A DNA stretch of 64,000 nt, taken from NCBI GenBank assembly GCA_003220495.1, contig QHSP01000027.1:1-64000 (forward strand), in the 5' to 3' direction. Below the pieces are notes generated by a model. The model was given only the letters and a program-made list of their open reading frames with translations, had not been told where the DNA came from and did not search any database. This DNA is from Candidatus Rokuibacteriota bacterium (GTDB lineage Bacteria; Methylomirabilota; Methylomirabilia; Rokubacteriales; CSP1-6). Both the position numbers and the translations under genes were made by a program. This document shows positions 41,430 through 48,593 of the stretch, one piece after another. Each line of letters starts with the position of its first letter. Position 1 is the stretch's first letter.

Positions 41430-42428
41430 ATGGGGGACGTGGGTCTCATGGGCATGCACGTGCCGGGCATGTCGTGGCGTGAGATGCGCGAGGCGGCCGT
41501 GCTGGCCGAGGAGCTCGGCTACAGCTGCATCACGATGGGGGAGTCGTGGGGCGAAGACGCGCTGACGTCGCTGGCGCAGCTCGCGGCGGTGACCTCGCGC
41601 ATCCGCATCGGGACCAGCATCGTGCCGGTCTTCGCGCGCTCGCCCGCGAATCTCGCGATGTCGGCATTGAACATGGACCGCATGAGCGGCGGGCGGTTCT
41701 TCCTGGGCCTTGGCACCAGCGGCCGCCTGGTGATCGAGGACTTCCACGGCGAGAAGTTCGCCAAGCCGCTGACGCGCATGCGCGAATACATCGACATCGT
41801 CCGGAAGGCCGCGCGAGGCGAGCGACTCGATCACGACGGCGAGTTCTTCCACACCAAGCGCTTCCAGCTGCGGTTCACGCCGCAGCGGGCGAGCCTGCCG
41901 ATCTACATCGCCGCGCTCAGCCCGCCGAGTCTCAGGCTCACCGGCGAGCTCGCCGACGGATGGCTGCCGATCTTTCTGGCGCCGTCGCGCATGGCGGCGG
42001 CCAGGGTCGAGCTCGAGGCCGGCGCCGCCGCGGCCGGCCGGACCCTTCGAGACATCGCGATCTCGCCGCAGGTGTCGATCTATGTGACCGACGACGTCGC
42101 GGCGGCCCGCGATCGCGAGCGGCCGCACATCGCCTTCTACATCGGCGGCATGGGTGTGTTCTATCACCAGTACATGCGCCGCATCGGCTTCGGCGCCGAG
42201 GCCGACCGCGTGCGCGAAGCCTTCCAGGCGCGGGAGCGCGACCGGGCCGCGAAGCTGGTCAGCGACGAGATGGTCGACGCGATGACGATCGTCGGCTCGC
42301 CTAAGCAGTGTCGGGATCAGATCCAGCGGTTCTTCGACGCGGGCGTCCAGGAAGTCAGGCTCGTCTTCAACGAGCCGAACAAAGACGCGTACGTGAAGGC
42401 GCTGCGGGCGGTCGCTCCCCGGGGGTAG
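41430..42428 (+). CDS. LLM-class flavin-dependent oxidoreductase (F420-like group)
   Basis: 332 aa from ATG 41430 (AAGGAG 6 nt upstream). Barrel segments are RIRIGTSIVPVFARSPANLAM, SGGRFFLGLGTSG and LPIYIAALSPPSLRLTGELA. This resembles the F420-dependent Mer/methylene-tetrahydromethanopterin-reductase-like branch more than the FMN luciferases, but cofactor choice is uncertain. It is divergent from the acyltransferase/halogenase-like pair across about 130 bp. Confidence 0.91.
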   Translation: MGDVGLMGMHVPGMSWREMREAAVLAEELGYSCITMGESWGEDALTSLAQLAAVTSRIRIGTSIVPVFARSPANLAMSALNMDRMSGGRFFLGLGTSGRLVIEDFHGEKFAKPLTRMREYIDIVRKAARGERLDHDGEFFHTKRFQLRFTPQRASLPIYIAALSPPSLRLTGELADGWLPIFLAPSRMAAARVELEAGAAAAGRTLRDIAISPQVSIYVTDDVAAARDRERPHIAFYIGGMGVFYHQYMRRIGFGAEADRVREAFQARERDRAAKLVSDEMVDAMTIVGSPKQCRDQIQRFFDAGVQEVRLVFNEPNKDAYVKALRAVAPRG

Positions 42429-42493
42429 CCCTCAGGGAATTGCCTGGCCGTTGCCTCGGGGCCTCCCCGATTGGCCGGCGCCTCGAGCCTCGT

Positions 42494-42512
42494 TAGCATT
42501 TGTTTAATGCTA
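42494..42512. promoter_or_regulatory. Inverted repeat over the start codon of the GNAT-like gene
   Basis: TAGCATT-TGTTT-AATGCTA, a perfect 7-bp stem with a 5-nt loop in an AT-rich patch. The chosen ATG (42507) lies in the right arm, so an RNA hairpin would occlude the start. At DNA level it could be an operator. Confidence 0.45.
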
Positions 42513-43301
42513 GCGTCCACGCGGAACGATGACTCGGGTTCATCGGGTCCCGCGCCACTCGACGACGAGGCCAGAGAGCTGTCGAGCGACCAGGGGTTTC
42601 TTCGATCCGAAGAAATGCGCCCGATCGCCGAGCGTCTGCGCCGAGCGCTCGAGCAGGGCGGGGTGCCTCAGGTCCTGAGGCTGAGCTTGAACCACGTGGC
42701 CTCGCCGTGGATCGAGTTCGGCAGCGTGACGTTCTTCCGCCGCCGGCTGGACCGGGGACCGGAAGTTCCCCGGCCCCGCCACGGGCTTTCGGTGCTCCAG
42801 GCCTCGCTCGACGACATCTCGCTGGTGCTCCAGGTGTCCGATCCGCGCCGGACGGCCGAGATCGTGAGAGAGAGACTTGGCCGTGGAGATCTCTGCTTTC
42901 TGGCCCTCGATGCGGCCGGTCTCCCGATCCACTCGGGCTGGGCGACGATGCTGGGCGCGCACGTCCCGGAGCTCGCGCGCGACGTCGTCTTGAGGAGGCG
43001 CGAGGCGTACCTGTACGATGCCTTCACGCCTCCCTCGCGACGCGGTCACGGAGCCTTCGGTTTCGTCCTCGATCATCTCTTCGCCAAGCTCCAGGCGCTC
43101 CGCGCGCGGGTGGTGTATTCGTACGTTCGCAGCGACGACCCGAAGGGCCAGCGATCCGCCTGTGTGCGACTTCGCCCGGTGGGGACGCTGGCTCACGTCC
43201 GGCTGAACGGTCGAGCGCCGCTGATCTTCGGCAGGCGGGGCAACGAGCTGCCGACCTTCGTCAGGCACCTCGTCGACGACGACGGCCGATCACTCCGGTG
43301 A
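42507..43301 (+). CDS. GNAT-like acetyltransferase (tentative)
   Basis: 264 aa from ATG 42507; a later ATG at 42615 is possible. The C-terminal half resembles a GNAT fold: ALDAAGLPIHSGWATML, then YDAFTPPSRRGHGAFGFVLDHLFAKLQ, where RRGHGAFGF fits the acetyl-CoA P-loop (R/QxxGxG/A). The N-terminal half is not recognised. No transfer substrate can be proposed. It stands alone between an LLM gene and a convergent hydrolase gene, overlapping the latter's 3' end by 12 bp. Confidence 0.7.
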   Translation: MLASTRNDDSGSSGPAPLDDEARELSSDQGFLRSEEMRPIAERLRRALEQGGVPQVLRLSLNHVASPWIEFGSVTFFRRRLDRGPEVPRPRHGLSVLQASLDDISLVLQVSDPRRTAEIVRERLGRGDLCFLALDAAGLPIHSGWATMLGAHVPELARDVVLRRREAYLYDAFTPPSRRGHGAFGFVLDHLFAKLQALRARVVYSYVRSDDPKGQRSACVRLRPVGTLAHVRLNGRAPLIFGRRGNELPTFVRHLVDDDGRSLR

Positions 43302-44102
43302 GTGCTCTCGGCGACGGGCCCGCGCTCCCGACACGCTGACGGCGAGGAAGCTCCGGATCAGCTCGGCGATCTGCGGCGCGGCCTCGTCGAGAGCGAAGTG
43401 GCCCGCGTCGAGCAGATGAACCTCCGCCTCCGGCAGGTCTTCGCCATAGGCGACGGCTCCGGCCACGGTGAACGACGGGTCGTGTTTGCCCCACACCACG
43501 AGCGTCGGCGGTTGGACGTCGCGCAGGTACGCCTGCCACTTCGGATACGACGCGACATTGGTTCGATAGTCGTGAAAGAGATCGAGCTGGATGTCGATCA
43601 TGCCGGGGCGGGTCAGCAGCGCGTACTCGCCCTCCCACGTTTCGGGATCGATTCGCTCGGGGTGCGGGCTGCGACCGACGTGTCGTTGCCGTGTGGCCTC
43701 GAGCGACAATAGATTCGCGCGCACGGCGGCCTCGTGCGCCGCCCGGTCGGCCCAGAAAGCCTTGCGCGAGACCCACAGATCCGAGAGCCCCTGCTCGTGC
43801 GCGACGGCGTTCTGGATGACCAGCGCCTGCACCCGCTCGGGGTGGGCGAGCGCCAGGCGGAACCCGATCGGGCCGCCGTAGTCTTGCAGGTACAGGCTGT
43901 AGTCGACGACCCGCTGCAGCTCCAGGAATCGATCGACGATCTCGGTGAGGTGATCGAACGTGTATCGGAACGCCTGCGGCGCGGGCGCGTCGCTGCGTCC
44001 GAAGCCCGGGTAATCGGGTGCGATCAGACGGAATCGGTCCGCCAGGCGCGGGATGAGGTCGCGGAACATGACCGATGACGACGGGAACCCGTGCAGTAGC
44101 AC
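43290..44102 (-). CDS. Alpha/beta hydrolase, apparently missing its N-terminus
   Basis: 270 aa of an epoxide-hydrolase/haloalkane-dehalogenase-like protein. Its only possible start, GTG 44102, encodes the V of VLLHGFPSSS, which is normally about residue 30 of the fold. The frame continues upstream for 7 sensible residues (CQRNPTL) and then meets a TGA. The oxyanion HGFPSS, YLQDYGGPIGFR nucleophile elbow (Asp) and DAGHFALDE histidine are intact. Loss of strands beta1-beta2 should impair folding. A degenerate REP-like copy lies about 100 bp upstream. Confidence 0.75.
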   Translation of the reverse strand: MLLHGFPSSSVMFRDLIPRLADRFRLIAPDYPGFGRSDAPAPQAFRYTFDHLTEIVDRFLELQRVVDYSLYLQDYGGPIGFRLALAHPERVQALVIQNAVAHEQGLSDLWVSRKAFWADRAAHEAAVRANLLSLEATRQRHVGRSPHPERIDPETWEGEYALLTRPGMIDIQLDLFHDYRTNVASYPKWQAYLRDVQPPTLVVWGKHDPSFTVAGAVAYGEDLPEAEVHLLDAGHFALDEAAPQIAELIRSFLAVSVSGARARRREHSPE

Positions 44103-44147
44103 GAGGGTCGGGTTGCGCTGGCATGCGGGTCATCGCCGATCGGTCCT

Positions 44148-44167
44148 CCGGCCGTTACGACGGCCGG
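44148..44167. terminator. Perfect 8-bp hairpin upstream of truncated hydrolase
   Basis: CCGGCCGT-TACG-ACGGCCGG, an 8-bp stem with a 4-nt loop, in the divergent region between the truncated hydrolase and an LLM gene. It is not followed by a T-run. It may be a relic of the rearranged 5' region or an operator. Confidence 0.35.
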
Positions 44168-44200
44168 ACGCGAACGCGAGATTCCGGGCATCCCGCCGGG

Positions 44201-44220
44201 CGTCGCGGGGCGGGGCCCCT
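44201..44220. repeat. Degenerate REP-like element trace R5
   Basis: CGTCGCGGGGCGGGGCCCCT differs from the core GTCGCGGGGCTGGGGCCCC by loss of one or two bases. It has no flanking GGCCGAGGCGCGCC. It lies between the truncated hydrolase and the LLM gene at 44269. Confidence 0.4.
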
Positions 44221-44268
44221 GATGCTACAGTGTGGCGCCTGAAGGCCCCATCGCGGGCGAGGTGACCC

Positions 44269-45276
44269 ATGAAGTTCGGCCTCTACAGCTCGATCGCGAA
44301 CCCGCCACGCGGCGAGCATCTCGATCGCTGCATCGACGAAACCATCGCCGAGGCCCAGCTCGCCGAGGCGAGCGGTTTCGACTCGTGCTTCTTCGGCGAG
44401 CACCATCAAGACAAGGACGGGTTTCTGCCCTCGCCGCTCATCGTCGCCACCGCCGTCGCGGCGCGCACCGAGCGTCTTCGCGTTGGGACCTCGGTGATCC
44501 TGCTGCCGCTCCACCATCCCGTGCACGTGGCCGAGGCCGCGATCACGTTGGACCTGGTGTCGAAGGGCCGCGTCATCCTCGGCGTCGGCATCGGCTACCA
44601 GCCGGCCGACTTTCGCGCGTTCTCAGTGCCGATGGCGCACCGCGTGGGGTTGTTCGAGGAGAGCATCGAGATCCTGCGCCTGTGCTGGGCAGGTGAGAGG
44701 TTTTCGTATCGGGGCAAGCACTACACGCTCGAGGATGTGGGGATTCGCCCGCGGCCCTACCAGAGGCCGGGGCCACCGCTATGGTTCGGCGCCAGCGTGC
44801 CGGCGGCCGCGCGCCGGGCCGGCCGGCTCGCCGACGGGTTCGTGGGCACGCCGAGCACCGGCCTCGCGAACGCGACGGAGCTGGCCGACATCTACAAGGA
44901 CGCGGCGCGCAAGGCCGGACGCGCGGCCGAGGTCGTGCAGATGCGCGACGCGTGGGTGGCCCGCACGCGCGCGGAGGCCGACGCGGTCTACGGCCCGCAC
45001 GTCATGGCAGCGTATCGATACTACTGGGAGGCGCGGCTGGCGGAGTTCCAGAACATGCCGGCAGACATGGAGTTCACCCTGGACAACCTGGCGCCCGACC
45101 GGTTGATCCTCGGTGACCCGGAGTCGTGCGTGCGCGAGTTCCAACGCTGGCAGAAGGCTACCGGTGCCAGCACCTTCCTGCTCCGGCTTCGCCACGCCCA
45201 CTCGGGCGGGCCGCCGCACGAGAAGATCATGGAAGCGATCAGGCTCTTCGGCGAGCGCGTTCTGCCGTATTGTTAG
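44269..45276 (+). CDS. LLM-class flavin-dependent oxidoreductase
   Basis: 335 aa. Barrel motifs are MKFGLYSSIANPPRGEHLDR, GFDSCFFGEHHQDKDG, RVGTSVILLPLHHPVHVAE and GRVILGVGIGYQPADF. The EHH motif and the LPLHHP segment place it in the luciferase-like FMN group. The substrate is unknown. It is followed by a promoter and riboswitch-like leader of the lipid operon and is transcriptionally separate from it. Confidence 0.92.
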   Translation: MKFGLYSSIANPPRGEHLDRCIDETIAEAQLAEASGFDSCFFGEHHQDKDGFLPSPLIVATAVAARTERLRVGTSVILLPLHHPVHVAEAAITLDLVSKGRVILGVGIGYQPADFRAFSVPMAHRVGLFEESIEILRLCWAGERFSYRGKHYTLEDVGIRPRPYQRPGPPLWFGASVPAAARRAGRLADGFVGTPSTGLANATELADIYKDAARKAGRAAEVVQMRDAWVARTRAEADAVYGPHVMAAYRYYWEARLAEFQNMPADMEFTLDNLAPDRLILGDPESCVREFQRWQKATGASTFLLRLRHAHSGGPPHEKIMEAIRLFGERVLPYC

Positions 45277-45302
45277 GCACTTTCGGTCGCTTTCATTCGA
45301 GA

Positions 45303-45332
45303 TTGACGGCTATCCACGCGCTTTGCTAAGGT
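45303..45332 (+). promoter_or_regulatory. Promoter of the lipid-modification operon
   Basis: TTGACG (45303-45308), 18-nt spacer and an extended -10 TGC-TAAGGT (45324-45332). The predicted start near 45339 places the riboswitch-like element at the very beginning of the transcript, which fits its architecture. Confidence 0.45.
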
Positions 45333-45347
45333 TTTTGCGTTGCGCAC

Positions 45348-45419
45348 ATCCGGGTGCCCGTCCGGGCCCAGGGAAGGCGGTGCGAATCCGCCGCGACCCC
45401 GTCACTGTAACCGGGGGAC
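45348..45419 (+). promoter_or_regulatory. Cobalamin-riboswitch-like leader, 3' part missing
   Basis: The 5' core of a B12 riboswitch is recognisable. GGGTGCC is at 45352-45358 and AGGGAA at 45370-45375. The hairpin GGCGG-TGCGAAT-CCGCC (45376-45392) matches P5/L5, GCGACCCC follows, and the most conserved segment GTCACTGTAACCGGG lies at 45401-45415 within a CCCCG...CGGGG stem (P6). The usual 3' half, with a second CACTG region and the terminal B12 box AGCCAGGAGACC, is absent before the ATG at 45448. It may be a compact variant or a truncated remnant. Confidence 0.7.
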
Positions 45420-45447
45420 GACGCACGTCACTCCTTCACTCACACAC

Positions 45448-45789
45448 ATGATTTTTCCCCAGAACGTCAGCCCGCGGCGCGCCGCGGAAGTCCTCCGTCG
45501 CATCTTCGACCGTGTGCCGGGCGGCTTTGCCTTCCGTCTTTGGGACGGCTCCGTCGTGACTCTCGGCGCCGGCACGCCGGTGTGTACCGCCGTCGTGCAC
45601 CAGCCGCAGACCTTCCTCAGGCTCATTCGCGATCCGACGCCGCTCAACTTCGCCGAGGCCTATGTCGACGGCTCCATCGACCTCGAAGGCGATCTGTTCG
45701 AAGCCATGAGCGTCGCGAACTCGATCGAAGAGATCCGCGTGCCCTTCGTGGAGCGGCTGCGCGTCCTCTGGACTCTCTGGCGAGGCTGA
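45448..45789 (+). CDS. Stand-alone N-terminal domain of cyclopropane-fatty-acid synthase (DUF7884-like)
   Basis: 113 aa from ATG 45448. The sequence matches the N-terminal domain normally fused to CFA synthases: FAFRLWDGSVVTLG, then FLRLIRDPTPLNFAEAYVDG and SIDLEGDLFEAM. In typical enzymes the methyltransferase follows in the same chain. Here the ORF ends with a stop and the methyltransferase is encoded separately after a flavoprotein gene. In E. coli Cfa this domain helps bring the enzyme to lipid bilayers, so the free domain may act in trans. It is preceded by a riboswitch-like leader. Confidence 0.85.
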   Translation: MIFPQNVSPRRAAEVLRRIFDRVPGGFAFRLWDGSVVTLGAGTPVCTAVVHQPQTFLRLIRDPTPLNFAEAYVDGSIDLEGDLFEAMSVANSIEEIRVPFVERLRVLWTLWRG

Positions 45790-45790
45790 C

Positions 45791-46918
45791 GTGGCCCAGC
45801 ACGACGTGATCGTGGTCGGCGGCGGTCCGGGCGGAAGCACCGCGGCGTGGCGGCTCGCGCGGGCGGGCCTTCGGCCGCTCCTGCTCGACGCTGCGGTCTT
45901 TCCGCGGGTGAAAATCTGTGCCGGCTGGGTCACTCCCGAGGCGCTGGCTGACGCCCAGGTCGATCCTCAGAAATATCCACTGACGATCCAGGCCTTCTCG
46001 GCGTGCCGGTTCGAGTTCGACGGCGCGCGCACCGAGACGCGCTGGCGACGACCCGCCAGCTACGGCATCCTCCGACGGGAATTCGACCACTATCTGCTCG
46101 ACCGCGCGCGCGCCGCCGGCGCGGATGTTCGCGAAGGTGCGCGGGTGACCGCGGTGACGCACGAAGCGGACGGGATCCGTGTCGTGAGCCCGCGCGGCAC
46201 GTTCACGGCCCCCGTCGTCATCGGCGCCGGCGGCCACCGATGCCCGGTGGCCCAGGCGCTCGGCGAGGTCTCCGGGCGGGAAGAGGTCGTGATCGCGCAG
46301 GAGAGCGAGACGCGACTTGCGCCGGAGTGGGTCGAGGCGCTCGGCAAGTGGTGGGAGGCCCCGGAGCTCTACGTCGAGCCGGACCTCAAGGGTTACGGGT
46401 GGTACTTCCCCAAGGGCGACGTCCTCAACGTCGGAGTCGGCTGCGTCTCGGGGCCCGGTGCCGACCTGCCGCGCCGGCGAGACGCGCTCGTGAGCGCGCT
46501 GCGCGCCGCGGGTCGGCTGCCGGCCGCGCTCCCCATCGAGCCCTTCCGCGGCCACGCCTACGTCGTGCGCCGCCGGGCGCCGCGGAAGCTCGCCGGTGAT
46601 CGGTTCTGCCTCGTCGGCGACGCGGCCGGGCTCGCGCGCGACCTCAGCGGCGAAGGAATCGGGCCGGCCATCAAGAGCGGGATCCTCGCCGCCGAGGCGG
46701 TCGAGGCGCGCCTGCGCCGGGGCGCTGGCCTCGAGGGGTACGCGGCCGCGATCGTGCGCCGGTACGGATCGGGCGAGACCGGCTGGCTCGGCCGGCAGCT
46801 CGCACGAATCCCCGATGCGTGGGCGCGCGTCTTCGTGCGCGCCATCCTGAACACGGAAGCCACGAGGCGGCACGTGGTATTCGGGCGCATCTTCGGCATG
46901 CGGGAGGTGGCGTCGTGA
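45791..46918 (+). CDS. Geranylgeranyl-reductase-family FAD-dependent oxidoreductase
   Basis: 375 aa from GTG 45791, 1 nt after the preceding stop. The FAD Rossmann motif is VVGGGPGGSTAAWRLARAG, followed by the family's PRVKICAGW (normally PRxKxCGG) and RREFDHYLLDRA. The GD motif is FCLVGDAAGLARDLSGEGIG. GGR-family enzymes reduce C=C bonds of isoprenoids or lipids. Between the two halves of a CFA synthase, it may reduce a methylene-fatty-acid intermediate to a methyl branch, which is inference. The next gene starts as GTGA overlap. Confidence 0.88.
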   Translation: MAQHDVIVVGGGPGGSTAAWRLARAGLRPLLLDAAVFPRVKICAGWVTPEALADAQVDPQKYPLTIQAFSACRFEFDGARTETRWRRPASYGILRREFDHYLLDRARAAGADVREGARVTAVTHEADGIRVVSPRGTFTAPVVIGAGGHRCPVAQALGEVSGREEVVIAQESETRLAPEWVEALGKWWEAPELYVEPDLKGYGWYFPKGDVLNVGVGCVSGPGADLPRRRDALVSALRAAGRLPAALPIEPFRGHAYVVRRRAPRKLAGDRFCLVGDAAGLARDLSGEGIGPAIKSGILAAEAVEARLRRGAGLEGYAAAIVRRYGSGETGWLGRQLARIPDAWARVFVRAILNTEATRRHVVFGRIFGMREVAS

Positions 46919-47820
46919 GGCCACGCAGCAAGGAGGCGGACGCGAAGGCCATCGCCCATCATTACGACGTGTCCAACGAGTTCTACGCGCTGTTCCTCGA
47001 CCCGCTGATGGTCTACACCTGCGCGTACTATCGCGACCCCGACGGCAAGCTCGAGCAGGCCCAGCGGGACAAGCTCGATCTGGTCTGCCGCAAGCTCGAG
47101 CTCGAGGCCGGCGAGACCTTGCTCGACATCGGGTGCGGCTGGGGCAGCCTGTCGATCTGGGCGGCGCAGCACTACGGCGTGCGCGCCCACGGCGTGACCT
47201 TGTCGAAGGCGCAGGCCGACTACGCGACCGAGCGCATCCGCCGGGAAGGGCTCGAGGGGCGCTGCACGGTCGAGTACCGCGACTATCGTGACCTGCCCCC
47301 GGACGCCCGCTTCGACAAGATCGCCGCGGTCGGCGTGATCGAGCACGTCGGGATTCCGAACTATCCGGCGTTCTTCGGCGGCGTGCGCCGGAGGCTGAGG
47401 GACGGCGGCCTCTATCTGAACCACGGGATCGTCCACGAGTTCCACTGGAAGGCGACGAGCCAGATCGAGTTCCTCTATCGACACGTGTTTCCGAACGGCG
47501 ACCTTGCGGGGCTCAGCGAGACGCTGACCGAGATCGAGCGCGCGGGCTTCGAGATCATGGACGTCGAGGGGCTCCGGCTGCACTACGCGCGGACCTGCCG
47601 TCACTGGGTCGAGCGCCTGCGCGAGCGGGCCGACGAGGCCCGCGCGCTGGCCGGCGAGCGCACGTATCGGACCTGGCTCCTCTACCTGACGTGCTCCGCC
47701 GTCGCGTTCACCGAGAGCTCGATCGGGCTCTACCAGGTCCTGACGCGCAAGCAGCACGATCCCGTCGCGAGCCGTGCGCCTCACACGCGCGAGCACCTGT
47801 ACGGTAAGGCATTCCTGTGA
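46915..47820 (+). CDS. Cyclopropane-fatty-acid-synthase-type methyltransferase (catalytic domain only)
   Basis: 301 aa from GTG 46915, overlapping the flavoprotein stop. It begins directly at the catalytic domain: IAHHYDVSNEFYALFLDP, the classic CFA-synthase YDVSN motif. SAM motif I is LLDIGCGWGSLSIWAA, followed by GVTLSKAQADYA and VGVIEHVG. The usual N-terminal about 100 residues are missing and are supplied by the ORF at 45448. Such enzymes transfer a methyl group from SAM to an olefinic phospholipid acyl chain, giving cyclopropane, methyl-branched or methylene products. Confidence 0.9.
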   Translation: MRPRSKEADAKAIAHHYDVSNEFYALFLDPLMVYTCAYYRDPDGKLEQAQRDKLDLVCRKLELEAGETLLDIGCGWGSLSIWAAQHYGVRAHGVTLSKAQADYATERIRREGLEGRCTVEYRDYRDLPPDARFDKIAAVGVIEHVGIPNYPAFFGGVRRRLRDGGLYLNHGIVHEFHWKATSQIEFLYRHVFPNGDLAGLSETLTEIERAGFEIMDVEGLRLHYARTCRHWVERLRERADEARALAGERTYRTWLLYLTCSAVAFTESSIGLYQVLTRKQHDPVASRAPHTREHLYGKAFL

Positions 47821-47845
47821 CACCGAGACCTGAAAGGGACACGCG

Positions 47846-48586
47846 TTGACTCGTCAGATCGTGGTCATTGCGATCGCTTCGTTCATCCTGGCGCAGACCG
47901 CCACCTTCGCGACGTCGATCTATCTGCATCGCGCGCTCGCGCACCGGTCGCTGTCCCTGCACCCGTTCGCGGCCGTCCTGTTCCGCGCGGCGCTCTGGCT
48001 CTTGACCGGCCAGAGCCGGCAGCAATGGGTGGCGGTGCACAGGAAGCACCACACCTTTGCCGACCGCGACGGCGATCCACACAGTCCGCTGCTGCTGGGC
48101 TTCTGGAAGGTGCAGCTGTGGAACGTGTACTACTACATCCGTGAGGCCCGGCAGCCCATGACCGTGGAAACCTTCGCGCCCGATCTCGGTCCCGACTGGT
48201 GGGAGCGGCGCGTCTTCTCCCTGGGCTGGACGGGGCTCGTCGTCGGCACCGCGCTCGTCTCGGTCGCCATCGGCTGGTGGCAGGGCATCCTCGCCATGCT
48301 CGGCCACGGGATCATCTACATGTTCGTGCTGGCGCCGCTGATCAACGGCCTCGGCCACTGGTGGGGCGGCCAGAACTTCGAGAACACGGCCTACAATTCG
48401 CGCGTGCTCGCGTGGCTCACGGGCGGCGAGAGCCTGCACAACAACCACCACGCGTTCCCGCGCTCGCCGAAGTTCAGCCTGCGGCGCTCCGAGCTCGATC
48501 CCTCGTGGATCGCGATCCGCCTGCTGGCCGCGCTGCGCCTGGCGGCCATCGTCGGCGCGCCGCTCAGAGCGCGGCCGACGCGTTAG
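47846..48586 (+). CDS. Membrane fatty-acid desaturase
   Basis: 246 aa from TTG 47846, with AAAGGGA upstream. The three histidine boxes of acyl-CoA/acyl-lipid delta-9-type desaturases are present: HRALAH (H28-H33), HRKHH and HNNHH. Four hydrophobic segments flank them, and the NGLGHWWGGQNFENTAYNS segment lies before the third box. The di-iron enzyme would create the cis double bond used by the downstream-acting methyltransferase. It lies in the same operon, 25 nt after the methyltransferase gene. Confidence 0.92.
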   Translation: MTRQIVVIAIASFILAQTATFATSIYLHRALAHRSLSLHPFAAVLFRAALWLLTGQSRQQWVAVHRKHHTFADRDGDPHSPLLLGFWKVQLWNVYYYIREARQPMTVETFAPDLGPDWWERRVFSLGWTGLVVGTALVSVAIGWWQGILAMLGHGIIYMFVLAPLINGLGHWWGGQNFENTAYNSRVLAWLTGGESLHNNHHAFPRSPKFSLRRSELDPSWIAIRLLAALRLAAIVGAPLRARPTR

Positions 48587-48593
48587 AGCCGCG

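Noticed and set aside
45348-45447. Calling a complete, functional cobalamin riboswitch
   Set aside because: The 3' half with the B12 box is not present before the start codon, so I call it riboswitch-like and leave function open.
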